Shown: positions 41,726 through 53,995, counted from the stretch's first letter. The stretch is 64,000 nucleotides of DNA from Staphylococcus aureus (GCF_001027105.1 NZ_CP011526.1:1612001-1676000), one strand, 5' to 3'. Notes: generated from the letters alone by a model not told the origin. Made by a program: numbers and translations.

Positions 41726-42739
41726 ATGGCGATTAAATATTCAGCATTAAACCTTGTCCCTATTCGAGAAGGTGAAGATGAACAAACAGCAATTAATGAT
41801 ATGGTTAATCTCGCACAACATTTAGACGAATTATCATATGAAAGATATTGGATTGCTGAACACCATAACGCTCCCAACCTAGTAAGTTCAGCAACTGCTT
41901 TATTAATTCAACATACGTTAGAACATACGAAACACATACGTGTAGGTTCTGGAGGCATCATGTTACCTAATCATGCTCCATTAATCGTTGCGGAACAATT
42001 TGGCACGATGGCAACATTATTTCCAAATCGTGTCGATTTAGGATTAGGACGTGCACCTGGAACAGATATGATGACCGCAAGTGCATTAAGACGAGATCAA
42101 CATGATGGTGTTTATAAATTTCCAGAAGAGGTTTCATTATTACAACAATATTTCGGCCCTGCTCACCAACAAGCATATGTTCGTGCTTATCCAGCAGTAG
42201 GTAAAAATGTGCCTTTATACATTCTTGGTTCTTCAACAGATTCTGCACATTTAGCTGCTCGCAAAGGGCTTCCATATGTGTTCGCTGGACATTTTGCACC
42301 TCAACAAATGAAAGAAGCTATCGAAATTTACAAAACGTTATTTGAACCTTCTGATGTATTAGACGAACCTTATGTTATTGTATGTTTAAATACAATCGTT
42401 GCTGAAAATGATGACGAAGCACAATATTTAGCTTCATCTATGGCACAAGTAATGGTTAGTATCACTCGTGGCAGAATGCAGCCCGTTCAACCGCCAACAC
42501 ATGAACTACAAAATATATTAACGCCGAGAGAATACGCGATGGCTATGGAAAGACAGAAAATATCATTAATAGGTTCAGAAAATACTGTTCAACAAAAAAT
42601 TCAAGATTTTATGGAAACTTATGGTGAAGTCAACGAAATTATGGCAATAAGTTATATTTATGATAAAGATATGCAATTAGACTCTTATCGTCGGTTCAAG
42701 AATGTTATAAATCAGATAAATGAAAAAAACACTTTATAA
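41726..42739 (+). CDS. Luciferase-like (LLM class) flavin-dependent oxidoreductase
   Basis: A 337-residue protein of the bacterial luciferase-like family with a TIM-barrel fold that uses reduced flavin. It starts [16 protein letters not shown] and has [33 protein letters not shown] and [11 protein letters not shown], the usual family landmarks. The substrate is unknown. The start ATG follows AAAAGGAAGGACGATATAAAA. It is a lone plus-strand gene. Confidence 0.92.
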   Translation: MAIKYSALNLVPIREGEDEQTAINDMVNLAQHLDELSYERYWIAEHHNAPNLVSSATALLIQHTLEHTKHIRVGSGGIMLPNHAPLIVAEQFGTMATLFPNRVDLGLGRAPGTDMMTASALRRDQHDGVYKFPEEVSLLQQYFGPAHQQAYVRAYPAVGKNVPLYILGSSTDSAHLAARKGLPYVFAGHFAPQQMKEAIEIYKTLFEPSDVLDEPYVIVCLNTIVAENDDEAQYLASSMAQVMVSITRGRMQPVQPPTHELQNILTPREYAMAMERQKISLIGSENTVQQKIQDFMETYGEVNEIMAISYIYDKDMQLDSYRRFKNVINQINEKNTL

Positions 42740-42884
42740 TGTGATAAATAAACTAAGTGAAAGTATGTATCCATAATATTAATAAAAATATACAGTAACA
42801 GCATTTTGAATGAAAGATGTCTTTATTGTTCAATCATTTATTTTAGTAATGATTCAAATTCACTTAAAATTCTAATGCAAATAT

Positions 42885-42939
42885 GAAAGCGCCCCTTCAA
42901 CTTTACACTGTGTAAGTGTTTATTTGATGGGGCGCTTTC
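42885..42939. terminator. Long GC-rich hairpin between convergent genes
   Basis: GAAAGCGCCCC (42885-42895) pairs exactly with GGGGCGCTTTC (42929-42939). A nested ACTTTACACTG / TGTAAGT stem occupies the loop. T runs at either end are weak. It is placed to end the plus-strand oxidoreductase gene and the minus-strand small gene. Confidence 0.65.
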
Positions 42940-42975
42940 AAAATATTGAAAAGCATATCCAAAATTTAAAGAAAT

Positions 42976-43122
42976 TTATTTCTCTTTATCTTCATTTTCT
43001 TTTTTCTCTTCGTTATTCGATCCTGTATATTCATTTATCTTATCTTTTACATTTTTAACTTGTTCATTATCGCTATTTTTAAATTTTTCTACTGCGTCTT
43101 TAGCTTTATCCATAAAACTCAT
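42976..43122 (-). CDS. 48-residue charged small protein
   Basis: The reading frame MSFMDKAKDAVEKFKNSDNE... ends in a Lys/Glu-rich tail (KKENEDKEK). ATG is preceded by AGGAGCGATTAAT. The composition (a short amphipathic helix, then a charged tail) resembles small CsbD-like or antitoxin-like stress proteins, but I do not recognise a family firmly. It lies 39 nt downstream of csbD and is probably co-transcribed with it, so it would share the sigma-B promoter. Confidence 0.75.
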   Translation of the reverse strand: MSFMDKAKDAVEKFKNSDNEQVKNVKDKINEYTGSNNEEKKENEDKEK

Positions 43123-43161
43123 ATTAATCGCTCCTCTTATATTTGATTAGTTTAATTGAAC

Positions 43162-43344
43162 TTATTTTTTAAGTTTATCAATTGCATCAGTTATTTTGTT
43201 TTTAGCATTTTCAACAACTTCTTTTGCTTTACCAGTCGCTTTATCTTGCTGACCTTCTTTTTCTAATTCTTTGTTATCAGTAACGTTACCTACTGTTTCT
43301 TTAACATTTCCTTTAAATTGATCGAACTTACTTTCGTCTGCCAT
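43162..43344 (-). CDS. CsbD family stress protein
   Basis: A 60-residue protein with the CsbD core: [20 protein letters not shown], then [12 protein letters not shown]. CsbD proteins are general-stress proteins controlled by sigma-B in Bacillus; their molecular role is not known. The ribosome binding site AAGGAGGTTTC is very strong. A sigma-B-type promoter lies 30 bases upstream. Confidence 0.93.
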   Translation of the reverse strand: MADESKFDQFKGNVKETVGNVTDNKELEKEGQQDKATGKAKEVVENAKNKITDAIDKLKK

Positions 43345-43349
43345 AGTGA

Positions 43350-43391
43350 AACCTCCTTGGATGTATATATTTATATACCACTAAGGAGGTT
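43350..43391. repeat. Inverted repeat covering the csbD ribosome binding site
   Basis: AACCTCCTT (43350-43358) and AAGGAGGTT (43383-43391) are exact complements 24 bases apart. On the minus strand the second arm is the csbD Shine-Dalgarno sequence. The first arm falls in the spacer of the sigma-B promoter, so a sigma-B transcript would lack it, while a transcript from further upstream would form the hairpin. Confidence 0.75.
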
Positions 43392-43399
43392 CGCTAAAC
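43375..43399 (-). promoter_or_regulatory. Sigma-B promoter of csbD
   Basis: On the minus strand GTTTAG (43394-43399), 13 bases, TGGTAT (43375-43380) matches the sigma-B consensus GTTTAA-N12/15-GGGTAT with one mismatch in each hexamer. Confidence 0.75.
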
Positions 43400-43443
43400 A
43401 TTATAATATGAAGTTTTTATGTTATAGTATAGTATTTATACGA

Positions 43444-43866
43444 TTAAATATAAAACATGTATCCGTCTAAATCTTCACTTGTATCTACATATTCCGCTAA
43501 ATATTTCAATGTTGTATTATCTAAAACATCTCTCACTGCATCTCTCATGCGAATCCATAGTTGTTTTTGCGCAGGTGGTTCTGATTCAATACTTTCAACA
43601 AATGTAATTGGACCTTCTAACAGTCTTATAATATCCCCTGCTGAGATTTCTTCCGCTGGCACTCTTAATTGGTATCCACCTTTAGCACCGCGTACACTTC
43701 GAATTAACCCCGCATTTCTTAAAGGACCTACAAGCTGTTCTAAATATAAATCACTCAAATTATTTTCTTCAGCAATTGACTTTAATGATATACATCCTTG
43801 CCCCTCTTTTTTAGCAAGAGAAATCATCAATGTAAGTCCATATCTCCCTTTAGTAGAAATTTTCAT
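43444..43866 (-). CDS. cymR: Rrf2-family cysteine metabolism repressor CymR
   Basis: CymR represses sulfur and cysteine uptake/synthesis genes together with CysK. The 140-residue product starts MKISTKGRYGLTLMISLAKK. It has the winged-helix recognition region LSDLYLEQLVGPLRNAGL and the wing SVRGAKGGYQL. It lacks the three clustered cysteines of Fe-S Rrf2 members such as IscR, which supports CymR. It is divergent from rarA. Confidence 0.92.
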   Translation of the reverse strand: MKISTKGRYGLTLMISLAKKEGQGCISLKSIAEENNLSDLYLEQLVGPLRNAGLIRSVRGAKGGYQLRVPAEEISAGDIIRLLEGPITFVESIESEPPAQKQLWIRMRDAVRDVLDNTTLKYLAEYVDTSEDLDGYMFYI

Positions 43867-43950
43867 TGTATAACCTCACTTAATTCGAATATTGATATTC
43901 CCATTTTAGCATTTTTTGAGTTAAGATAGTATAAGAAAGGTGTGACAAAT

Positions 43951-45225
43951 GTGAGTACAGAACCATTAGCATCGAGAATGCGCCCAAAAAATATAGATGA
44001 AATCATTTCCCAACAACATTTAGTTGGACCAAGAGGCATTATCAGAAGAATGGTTGATACAAAAAAATTAACTTCAATGATTTTTTATGGTCCACCTGGT
44101 ATAGGCAAAACAAGTATTGCCAAAGCAATTTCGGGCAGTACGCAATATAAATTCAGACAATTGAATGCTGTAACTAACACTAAAAAAGATATGCAACTTG
44201 TTGTTGAAGAAGCTAAAATGTCTGGTCAAGTTATCTTGTTATTAGATGAAATACATCGACTAGATAAAGCTAAACAAGACTTTTTATTACCTCATTTAGA
44301 AAATGGCAAAATCGTCTTGATCGGTGCTACAACTTCAAATCCTTATCATGCTATCAATCCAGCGATTCGTTCAAGAGCGCAAATTTTCGAGTTATATCCT
44401 TTAAATGACGAAGATGTGCGCCAAGCGTTAACTCGTGCAATAGAAGATGATGAGAATGGTTTGAAAACATATCAACCCAAAATTGATGAAGATGCCATGA
44501 CCTACTTTTCTACACAAAGCCAAGGTGATGTTCGTAGTGCGTTAAATGCATTGGAATTAGCTGTATTAAGCGCAGATAATGACAAAGACGGTTATCGACA
44601 TGTTACATTGCAAGATGCTAAAGACTGTTTACAAAAAGGTGCATTTGTAAGTGACAAGGATGGTGACATGCATTACGATGTTATGAGCGCTTTCCAAAAA
44701 TCTATCCGTGGTAGCGACGTCAATGCCGCTTTACATTATTTAGCACGATTAATTGAAGCTGGAGATTTACCTACAATAGTTCGACGATTACTTGTAATTA
44801 GCTATGAGGATATAGGCTTAGCCTCACCTAATGCTGGTCAGAGAACACTTGCTGCTATTGAATCAGCAGAACGTCTAGGTTTACCAGAAGCTAGAATTCC
44901 ACTAAGCCAAGCAGTAATCGAACTATGCTTATCACCTAAGTCAAATTCAGCAATGAGTGCCATTGATAGTGCATTGTCCGATATTAGAAACGGTCATGTG
45001 GGCCAAATTCCAAACCATTTAAAAGATGGACATTATCAAGGTGCTAAAGATCTAGGCCGATCTATTGGTTACAAATATCCACACCAATATGTTAATGGCT
45101 ATGTTTCACAGCAATATTTACCTGATAAACTAAAAAACAAAATTTATTACGAACCAAAAACGACATCTAAAAGTGAACAACAACTCAAAGAAATATATAA
45201 CAACTTACTTAAACAAAGGCCGTAA
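43951..45225 (+). CDS. rarA: Replication-associated recombination protein RarA (MgsA)
   Basis: AAA+ ATPase acting at stalled replication forks. The 424-residue product has Walker A FYGPPGIGKTS, Walker B LLLDEIHRLDK and sensor 1 LIGATTSNPY. A C-terminal tetramerisation domain (PEARIPLSQAVIELCLSPKSN) follows. I chose GTG at 43951, eight bases after AAAGGTG; the in-frame GTG at 43942 is part of that site. It is divergent from cymR. Confidence 0.95.
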   Translation: MSTEPLASRMRPKNIDEIISQQHLVGPRGIIRRMVDTKKLTSMIFYGPPGIGKTSIAKAISGSTQYKFRQLNAVTNTKKDMQLVVEEAKMSGQVILLLDEIHRLDKAKQDFLLPHLENGKIVLIGATTSNPYHAINPAIRSRAQIFELYPLNDEDVRQALTRAIEDDENGLKTYQPKIDEDAMTYFSTQSQGDVRSALNALELAVLSADNDKDGYRHVTLQDAKDCLQKGAFVSDKDGDMHYDVMSAFQKSIRGSDVNAALHYLARLIEAGDLPTIVRRLLVISYEDIGLASPNAGQRTLAAIESAERLGLPEARIPLSQAVIELCLSPKSNSAMSAIDSALSDIRNGHVGQIPNHLKDGHYQGAKDLGRSIGYKYPHQYVNGYVSQQYLPDKLKNKIYYEPKTTSKSEQQLKEIYNNLLKQRP

Positions 45226-45273
45226 AAATAAGATTAAATCGATTACCTTTGATATTTTAGCTATAATCAAATC

Positions 45274-45332
45274 AAAACTGACTAGTACACGAGGCATATT
45301 CTACTATGCTTGCGAACTAGTCAGTTTTAGTT
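45274..45332. terminator. Terminator between convergent rarA and tcdA
   Basis: AAAACTGACTAG (45274-45285) pairs with CTAGTCAGTTTT (45317-45328), with a secondary stem in the loop. It is followed by AGTTTT on the plus strand. Confidence 0.8.
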
Positions 45333-45385
45333 TTATGGTGTGGTTACACTTGCCTTACGTTGAAAATTATCCCTTTCAAAATGAA

Positions 45386-46159
45386 TTATTGCCCTTTGTC
45401 TTTAATGCGACGAACTGGAATATCTTTTAATACGTCATTCACCACATAACTTGCACAAATTAATCCAACAACACTTGGCACAAAGGCATTTGAAGAAGGT
45501 GGCATTTGTCCTTTTCGATTGATAGCATTTTTATCTCCAACTATATCTTTTACATCTTCTCTTATGACAATTGGACTTTCATCTGAAAATACAACTGGAA
45601 TCCCTTTACGAATTCCTAGTTTTTTCAATTTTTGACGAATAATTTTGGCCATTGGATCGGTATGTGTTTTAGAGATATCTGAAATTGTAAAACGTGTTGG
45701 ATCTGTTTTATTTGCAGCACCCATACTGGAAATCACTTTAATCCCTCGGTCAAGACACTCTTTCATTAAGTGTACTTTGTACATTATTGTATCACTTGCA
45801 TCTACAAAATAATCTATATCGTAGTTATCGAAAATTTCTTCATATGTCTCTTCTGTATAAAACATATGTAAGGGCGTGACTTTACAATCTGGATTAATTA
45901 ATTTAATACGTTCTTCCATCAAAGAAACTTTACTTTGTCCTACCGTTGTAGTTAAAGCGTGTAATTGTCTGTTTACATTTGTAATATCAACATCATCTTT
46001 ATCTATTAATATAATATGACCAATATTCGTTCTTGCTAATGCTTCAGCAGCAAATGAACCAACACCTCCAACGCCAAGTATGACAACAGTTTGTTGCTTC
46101 AATAAATCTAAACCTTGTTGTCCAATCGCTAGTTCATTTCTTGAAAATTGATGTTTCAT
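45386..46159 (-). CDS. tcdA: tRNA threonylcarbamoyladenosine dehydratase TcdA (YrvM)
   Basis: E1-like enzyme that cyclises t6A37 of ANN-decoding tRNAs. The 257-residue product has VILGVGGVGSFAAEALART for ATP binding, DKDDVDITNVNRQLHA and DASDTIMYK of the ThiF/MoeB superfamily. It carries no catalytic-Cys ubiquitin-fold partner. It is followed upstream by the 6S RNA gene and aspS, the same order as in Bacillus. Confidence 0.93.
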   Translation of the reverse strand: MKHQFSRNELAIGQQGLDLLKQQTVVILGVGGVGSFAAEALARTNIGHIILIDKDDVDITNVNRQLHALTTTVGQSKVSLMEERIKLINPDCKVTPLHMFYTEETYEEIFDNYDIDYFVDASDTIMYKVHLMKECLDRGIKVISSMGAANKTDPTRFTISDISKTHTDPMAKIIRQKLKKLGIRKGIPVVFSDESPIVIREDVKDIVGDKNAINRKGQMPPSSNAFVPSVVGLICASYVVNDVLKDIPVRRIKDKGQ

Positions 46160-46321
46160 TATTTTACCTCTTTCACTGATTTATACATAAGTACATAGTA
46201 ACTTAAAATTTTATATTTAGCATTATCACTTTGATTATTTTCCCAAAATTCAACGAGGAAACATTTATTAAACGCTATAAAACCCAACTAATTCTTTATT
46301 AAAAACTTAAAGAAACGCATA

Positions 46322-46535
46322 AAAATACGCAAGACAAAGTCTTGCGTATCGATAGAGTCCGTATTGCCGTAGTTATAATAGCTTGATCATTCGGCCTGTT
46401 ATATACAGGTGGGTGCCCTGTTTCTTGTTTTGTACGTCCTTCATATAAGGCGTGTACGCTGCAAGAAAACCCATTGGGCTCCCTTGATCAAAGAGTGTTA
46501 GGCCCAAATTAAAAAGCAAACTTACGAACAACTCA
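46322..46535 (-). ncRNA. ssrS: 6S RNA
   Basis: 6S RNA binds sigma-A RNA polymerase and mimics an open promoter. On the minus strand a long rod can be folded. TTGATCA pairs with TGATCAA, GCCC with GGGC, and TTTCTTG...GTAC with GTAC...CAAGAAA. A central bubble holds the small stem CCTGT-ATATA-ACAGG. The RNA ends in a perfect terminator, ATACGCAAGAC / GTCTTGCGTAT followed by T run (46322-46349). Its place between aspS and tcdA equals that of bsrA in Bacillus. The 5-prime end is approximate. Confidence 0.85.
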
Positions 46536-46619
46536 GATGACTATCTTATGATGTTATATTACCACATAATTAAAATTAATGAAATTATAACAAACCAAAG
46601 TTTATTGATTTTTTAAAAT

Positions 46620-48386
46620 TTAGTGACGAATTCGCAAAGAAAGTTCTTCTAATTGTTTATCAGAAACTTCACTAGGCGCATTCGTTAATAAACATGTAGC
46701 AGATGCTGTTTTAGGGAATGCGATTGTATCTCTCAAGTTTGTTCTATTAGTCAATAACATGACTAATCGGTCTAATCCTAATGCAATACCGCCATGTGGT
46801 GGTGCACCATATTTAAATGCATCTAGTAAGAAGCCGAACTGTTCTTGTGCTTGTTCTTTAGTAAATCCAAGAACTTCGAACATTTTTTCTTGTAACTCAC
46901 CATCATGAATTCTGATTGAACCGCCACCTAATTCATAACCATTTAATACTATGTCATAAGCATTTGCCTCAGCTTCTTCTGGCGCAGTGCCAAGCTTAGC
47001 AATATCAGCTTCTTTTGGAGATGTAAATGGATGATGTGCTGCAACGTAACGTTTCGCATCTTCATCATATTCTAATAATGGCCAATCTGTCACCCATAAG
47101 AAGTTTAATTTTGTTTCATCGATTAAACCTAATTCTTTAGCTAATTTGACACGTAATGCACCTAAACTTTGTGCAACGACATTTGGTTTGTCTGCAACAA
47201 ACATTACTAAGTCACCAGCTTCAGCACCAGTTAATGTAAGTAATGTTTCAACATTTTCTGTTTCAAAGAAACGTCCAATTGGACCTGTCAAACCATCTTC
47301 CACAACTTTAACCCACGCTAATCCTTTAGCACCATAGATGTTTACAAATTCTGTTAAAGCATCCATATCTTTACGAGTATATTGTTCAGCTGCACCTTTA
47401 GCGACAATTGCTTTAATTTCACCATCATTTTCAACAGTATCTTTAAATACTTTAAAGTCCATATCACGTCCTAATTGAGAAACGTCAATTAATTCCATTT
47501 CAAAACGTGTATCTGGTTTATCAGAACCATAGCGACGCATCGCTTCTTTATATGTCATGCGTGGGAAAGCGCCATTAATTTCAACGCCTTTAACTTCTTT
47601 AACAACTTTTTTAAGCATTTCTTCACCCATTTGCATCACATCTTCTTGGTCTACAAAACTCATTTCAATATCGACTTGTGTAAATTCAGGTTGACGATCT
47701 GCACGTAAATCTTCGTCACGGAAGCATTTTACGATTTGGTAGTATTTGTCAAATCCACTAATCATCAATAATTGCTTAAATAATTGTGGTGATTGTGGTA
47801 ATGCATAAAATTCACCATCATGAACACGAGATGGTACTAAATAGTCACGTGCACCCTCAGGTGTTGACTTCGTTAGTACTGGTGTTTCGATGTCAAAGAA
47901 CCCTTCATCATCCAAATATTGACGAATAGAACGTGTAATTTGATGTCTCATTTTAAATGTTTGCGCTAACTCTTGACGACGTAAATCTAAATAACGGTAT
48001 TTTAATCGAATATTTTCATCAACGTTAACATTTTCTTCATTTATAGAAAATGGTGGTGTCTCAGATTTATTAATCACTTTAATATTTGTAACTTGTACTT
48101 CAACTTGGCCAGTTTTAATTTTAGGATTAACTGTTTCAGGGTCACGCTTCGTAACTGTACCTTGAACTTCTACAACATATTCAGAACGTACTGTTTCAGC
48201 AATTTTCAATGCCTCTTCTGAAAATGCAGGATTAAACACGACTTGTACAATTCCTTCTCTATCTCTTAAATCAACGAAAATCAATCCACCAAGGTCACGA
48301 CGATTGTTAACCCATCCTTTTAATGTAATTTCTTGTCCTAAAAATGCCTCAGTAACTAATCCACAATAAGTTGTTCTCTTACTCAT
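46620..48386 (-). CDS. aspS: Aspartate--tRNA ligase
   Basis: Class IIb synthetase of 588 residues. It has an N-terminal OB anticodon-binding domain ([21 protein letters not shown]) and motif 2 [21 protein letters not shown] bacterial GAD insertion sits in the middle, and motif 3 is [12 protein letters not shown]. It lies 15 nt after hisS and shares the hisS T-box leader. Confidence 0.98.
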   Translation of the reverse strand: MSKRTTYCGLVTEAFLGQEITLKGWVNNRRDLGGLIFVDLRDREGIVQVVFNPAFSEEALKIAETVRSEYVVEVQGTVTKRDPETVNPKIKTGQVEVQVTNIKVINKSETPPFSINEENVNVDENIRLKYRYLDLRRQELAQTFKMRHQITRSIRQYLDDEGFFDIETPVLTKSTPEGARDYLVPSRVHDGEFYALPQSPQLFKQLLMISGFDKYYQIVKCFRDEDLRADRQPEFTQVDIEMSFVDQEDVMQMGEEMLKKVVKEVKGVEINGAFPRMTYKEAMRRYGSDKPDTRFEMELIDVSQLGRDMDFKVFKDTVENDGEIKAIVAKGAAEQYTRKDMDALTEFVNIYGAKGLAWVKVVEDGLTGPIGRFFETENVETLLTLTGAEAGDLVMFVADKPNVVAQSLGALRVKLAKELGLIDETKLNFLWVTDWPLLEYDEDAKRYVAAHHPFTSPKEADIAKLGTAPEEAEANAYDIVLNGYELGGGSIRIHDGELQEKMFEVLGFTKEQAQEQFGFLLDAFKYGAPPHGGIALGLDRLVMLLTNRTNLRDTIAFPKTASATCLLTNAPSEVSDKQLEELSLRIRH

Positions 48387-48401
48387 ATTTTAACGCCCTC
48401 T

Positions 48402-49664
48402 CTACTTCTTAAAATATTCGACTAATGCGTCTAATTCAATTGTTTCAGATTCACCAGTTGTCATATTTTTAACATCGATTTTATTATTTTCTAATTCTTG
48501 ATCACCAATAACGATTGTAAACTTGGCACCTAAACGGTCTGCTTGTTTCATTTGTCCTTTAATTTTACGCTGTAAATAGTCTTTATCTGCTTTAATACCA
48601 TTATGTCTCAAATGATTTAATAGCTTCACAGCATATCGATCTGCTTGATCACCCATTGTAACAATGAATAAATCTAAGTTTTCTTCAATATCTAATTCGA
48701 TACCTTCTTCTTCAAGTGCAAGCAATAATCGTTCTATACTTAGCGCAAAACCAATACCTGTTTCACTTGGACCATCTAGCAATTCTAATAAACCATTATA
48801 ACGGCCACCACCACAAAGCGTTGTAATGGCACCATCATAGTTAGGGTTATCCATCATTAATTCAAATGCTGTATGTGTATAATAATCCAATCCACGAACT
48901 AAGTTAGGATCTTCAATATATGGAATACCTAAATCATCTAAATAAGCTTTTACTTGTTCATAATATGCCTTAGATTCCTCATTTAAGAAATCAGTGATTC
49001 TAGGTGCAGTCTTAATCGCTTCTTTATCACGGTCTACTTTACAATCCAAAATTCGCATCGGATTTGTATGCAAACGTGATTGACAATCTGAACAAAATTC
49101 ATGAATTACTGGTTCAAAGTGTTTCACTAACGCTTCGTTATATTCTTTTCGAGACGCCATATCCCCTACACTATTAATAACAAGCTTTAAATGTTTTAAT
49201 CCAAATGATTGATAAATATGCATAACCATAGCTAATACTTCTGCATCTACGCTAGGATTTTCAGCACCAATAGCTTCTACACCAAATTGATTAAATTGAC
49301 GATAGCGTCCTTTTTGCTTACGTTCATATCTAAACATCGGTCCATTGTAATAAAGTTTAATTGGTTGGTTTGGATTACCTTGCATTTTATGTTCAATATA
49401 TGAACGCACAACTGCAGCTGTTCCCTCAGGTCTTAATGTAATACTTCTATCGCCTTTATCTTTAAATGTATACATTTCTTTTTGTACGACATCGGTTGAA
49501 TCACCAACACCTCTTGCAAAAAGATCTGTACTTTCAAAAATTGGTGTTCTTATTTCTTTATAATTATAAAATGTCATTAATTCATCTAATTGATTTTCAA
49601 TGTAACGCCATTTCTTTGAATCTTCAGGTAAAATATCCTGCGTCCCTCTAGGTATTTTAATCAT
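48402..49664 (-). CDS. hisS: Histidine--tRNA ligase
   Basis: Class II synthetase of 420 residues starting MIKIPRGTQDILPED. It has TLRPEGTAAVVRSY and FRYERKQKGRYRQFNQ (motif 2), the His-specific LVRGLDYYT, and GGGRYNGL (motif 3 region). A C-terminal anticodon-binding domain ends the protein. It is the first gene of hisS-aspS. Confidence 0.98.
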   Translation of the reverse strand: MIKIPRGTQDILPEDSKKWRYIENQLDELMTFYNYKEIRTPIFESTDLFARGVGDSTDVVQKEMYTFKDKGDRSITLRPEGTAAVVRSYIEHKMQGNPNQPIKLYYNGPMFRYERKQKGRYRQFNQFGVEAIGAENPSVDAEVLAMVMHIYQSFGLKHLKLVINSVGDMASRKEYNEALVKHFEPVIHEFCSDCQSRLHTNPMRILDCKVDRDKEAIKTAPRITDFLNEESKAYYEQVKAYLDDLGIPYIEDPNLVRGLDYYTHTAFELMMDNPNYDGAITTLCGGGRYNGLLELLDGPSETGIGFALSIERLLLALEEEGIELDIEENLDLFIVTMGDQADRYAVKLLNHLRHNGIKADKDYLQRKIKGQMKQADRLGAKFTIVIGDQELENNKIDVKNMTTGESETIELDALVEYFKK

Positions 49665-49771
49665 TTTGACATCTCCCTCGGCAAACTATTTTATTTAATT
49701 ACCTTTTTAAAACTAAAACTATATACGACCACTTAACTTTGCACGATAAATCATAATCTTAAAAGCAAAAG

Positions 49772-50052
49772 AAAAAGCCCTTGCACAGCCTGAAACTGCA
49801 CAAGGGACGAATATCCGTGTTGCCACCCTCATTGGTTTAAAAAACATGCCTAATTGTAATCATCATTACTTTTTATAAGCGTGCATTTAATAAACCCACT
49901 CAAAACGTTTAACGTACGTTTAACGGCTTTACTTTTCATAAAGCACCTCTTCTTGTGTTCAATGTATATAAACTACTCAGCATAATCTTTCAGTCTATGG
50001 ATTATATTCCTACACAATCTTAGTTAGATTGCTACCTATTTCATTTACCATT
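49772..50052 (-). promoter_or_regulatory. T-box riboswitch leader of hisS-aspS
   Basis: The minus strand carries the T-box AGGGTGGCAACACGG (49815-49829). It is followed by a terminator with arms CCCTTGTGCAG (49796-49806) and CTGTGCAAGGG (49778-49788) and a T-rich run. The leader is about 280 nt. I could not assign the specifier codon with confidence; GAACAC in the stem I region allows a His codon CAC. It occupies the 460-base hisS-lytH spacer. Confidence 0.93.
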
Positions 50053-50058
50053 TCAAGA

Positions 50059-50087
50059 ATACTAACGGTTTTAGTTATAAAATTCAA
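50059..50087 (-). promoter_or_regulatory. Sigma-A promoter of the hisS T-box leader
   Basis: TTGAAT (50082-50087), 17 bases, TAGTAT (50059-50064) on the minus strand, about 40 bases after the lytH stop codon. Confidence 0.7.
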
Positions 50088-50124
50088 TATCAATGATAAC
50101 TACTTTCACATATTTTTGCAAGCC

Positions 50125-51000
50125 CTACGCAGAAAAATAAATTTTAAGGCCATCAACAATTGCTTGTTCTAAAATTTGTCTATGTAATTGATCTTTAATC
50201 ATCGTTTCATCAGTTGGGTTACTAATATAACCTAATTCTAATAAAACAGCAGGAACTTTTGTTTGTCTTAACACTTGATAATTTTCTTGTCTTGAACCGC
50301 GATTAGAAAGTAGACCTTTCTTCTGAATCGTAGCGTCTAACGTATCTGCTAAAGCTCTTTGATTATCATGATACCAATAAACTGTCATTCCATTTGCATT
50401 AGATGATTCTAACGCATCATTATGTATACTCAAATAGGCATCGCCTTTGATATCACGATTTTCTAGTGAAACATATGTATCGTCTGTTCTTGTCATCTTA
50501 ACAGTTGCGCCTTCTTTTTCTAAAGTACGCTGCAATTCTTTTGCTGTTTTCAACGTATAATCTTTTTCTAAACTTTTATATTTAGTATTGCTTGAAGCAC
50601 CCTGGTCACTACCTCCATGACCAGGATCAAGCACTATTGTTTTACCTTGCAAAGGATTTTTCTCCTTCGTATTATCCGCGACAATATCTAAATTTGTGTG
50701 CCATCCAGCTATCCAACCTTTTTCATTACTGGATGTATCTTCAACTTCAATCCATTTACCTACTTTACCAATCTTTTTAAAATGGTCACCTTTTTCAACT
50801 TTATATATGACTGGATACGCAGCGTTTGGACCTGTACGTAATTCAGCATTTTCAGTTATCGTGATGTTCCCACTATCTTCACTATTGCTATTCAGCAATA
50901 AAAATAAAAAGATGATAAATAAGACAAAGGCAATCACTACTATTAGAGTACGTTTATTTTTAAGACCCTTTTTAGATAACCATGCCTCTATTTTTTTCAT
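50125..51000 (-). CDS. lytH: Cell-wall amidase LytH
   Basis: Membrane-anchored amidase that trims stem peptides from nascent peptidoglycan; in S. aureus it needs the partner ActH. The 291-residue product has one membrane helix (about 19-37), an SH3-like domain (about 45-110, [20 protein letters not shown]) and an Amidase_3 domain. The latter has [12 protein letters not shown], the LSIHNDA zinc motif and LLELGYISN with the catalytic Glu. The start overlaps the dtd stop by 4 bases. Confidence 0.94.
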
Positions 51001-51449
51001 TGAATTTTGCCGTCCTGACTTTCATAAATAATAGTGACTGGACCATCATTATTTATGCTAACATTCATGTGTGTTCCAAATTCACCTGTTTTCACAGTAA
51101 GACCATACGCTCGTAGCGCATCATTAAAATACTCATAAATTTTTACCGCTTGATCAGGATTTTTAGAATTTGAGAAACCTGGACGGTTACCTTTTTTTAC
51201 ATCTGCATAGAGAGTAAATTGTGAAACTGATAGTATTTCACCATTCATTTGTTGGATATTAAAGTTTAATTTATTATTGTCATCTTCAAATAATCTTGCA
51301 TTAGCAATTTTCTTTGCAATTACATCTGCATCTTGCTCTGTAGAGTTCTGACCGATACCGACTAATAAACAATATCCTTTTTTGATTTGATTATTTAATG
51401 TATCATTCGTCACCGATGCTTCTTTAACTCTTTGTACAACTACTTTCAT
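50997..51449 (-). CDS. dtd: D-aminoacyl-tRNA deacylase
   Basis: Removes D-amino acids and glycine mischarged onto tRNA. The 150-residue product starts [13 protein letters not shown]. It has [19 protein letters not shown] (the Ser-Gln-Phe-Thr motif) and the [13 protein letters not shown]-terminal motif. The start is ATG at 51449, 12 bases after the relA stop; an earlier ATG at 51470 would overlap relA. Confidence 0.95.
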
Positions 51450-51460
51450 ATTTTGCACCT

Positions 51461-53686
<2,226 letters not shown>

Positions 53687-53748
53687 TTAAACAATGATTT
53701 AGGTACTCTTGTTGAATAGTATTTGTCCCACACCAATCATACGTCCGT

Positions 53749-53772
53749 CGACGATAAATATTTATCCTGTCG
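53749..53772. repeat. Palindrome upstream of relA
   Basis: GATAAATATTTATC (53753-53766) is a perfect 14-base palindrome extended by CGAC and GTCG on its outer sides. It lies about 80 bases upstream of relA and may be an operator or promoter-region hairpin. The 406-base relA-apt spacer otherwise holds the apt terminator at 53970 and nothing else I recognise. Confidence 0.5.
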
Positions 53773-53969
53773 TCATTAATCGTAATATTAATTTTACTTG
53801 AGCGAGTTTAATTTGTATACTATTCCTACTTTTAAAACTTTTACAAAAATTCGACCTAAATCTACTGTTTCATTTTTTAAATATTAGTTCTATGATACTA
53901 CAATTTATGAAATAAATAAACGATGTTATTAAGGTATAATGCTCAATCATCTAACATTTTCAGTAAATA

Positions 53970-53995
53970 AAAAATCCTAACATCTCATGTTAAGA
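53970..53995 (-). terminator. Probable terminator of recJ-apt
   Basis: On the minus strand TTAACAT-GAG-ATGTTA closes a short stem followed by GGA and six T. It lies about 80 bases after the apt stop. The stem is short, so termination may be partial. Confidence 0.55.

Noticed and set aside
43457..43873. 138-codon plus-strand frame opposite cymR
   Set aside because: Covers the cymR gene exactly in antisense; cymR is secure by its Rrf2 motifs.
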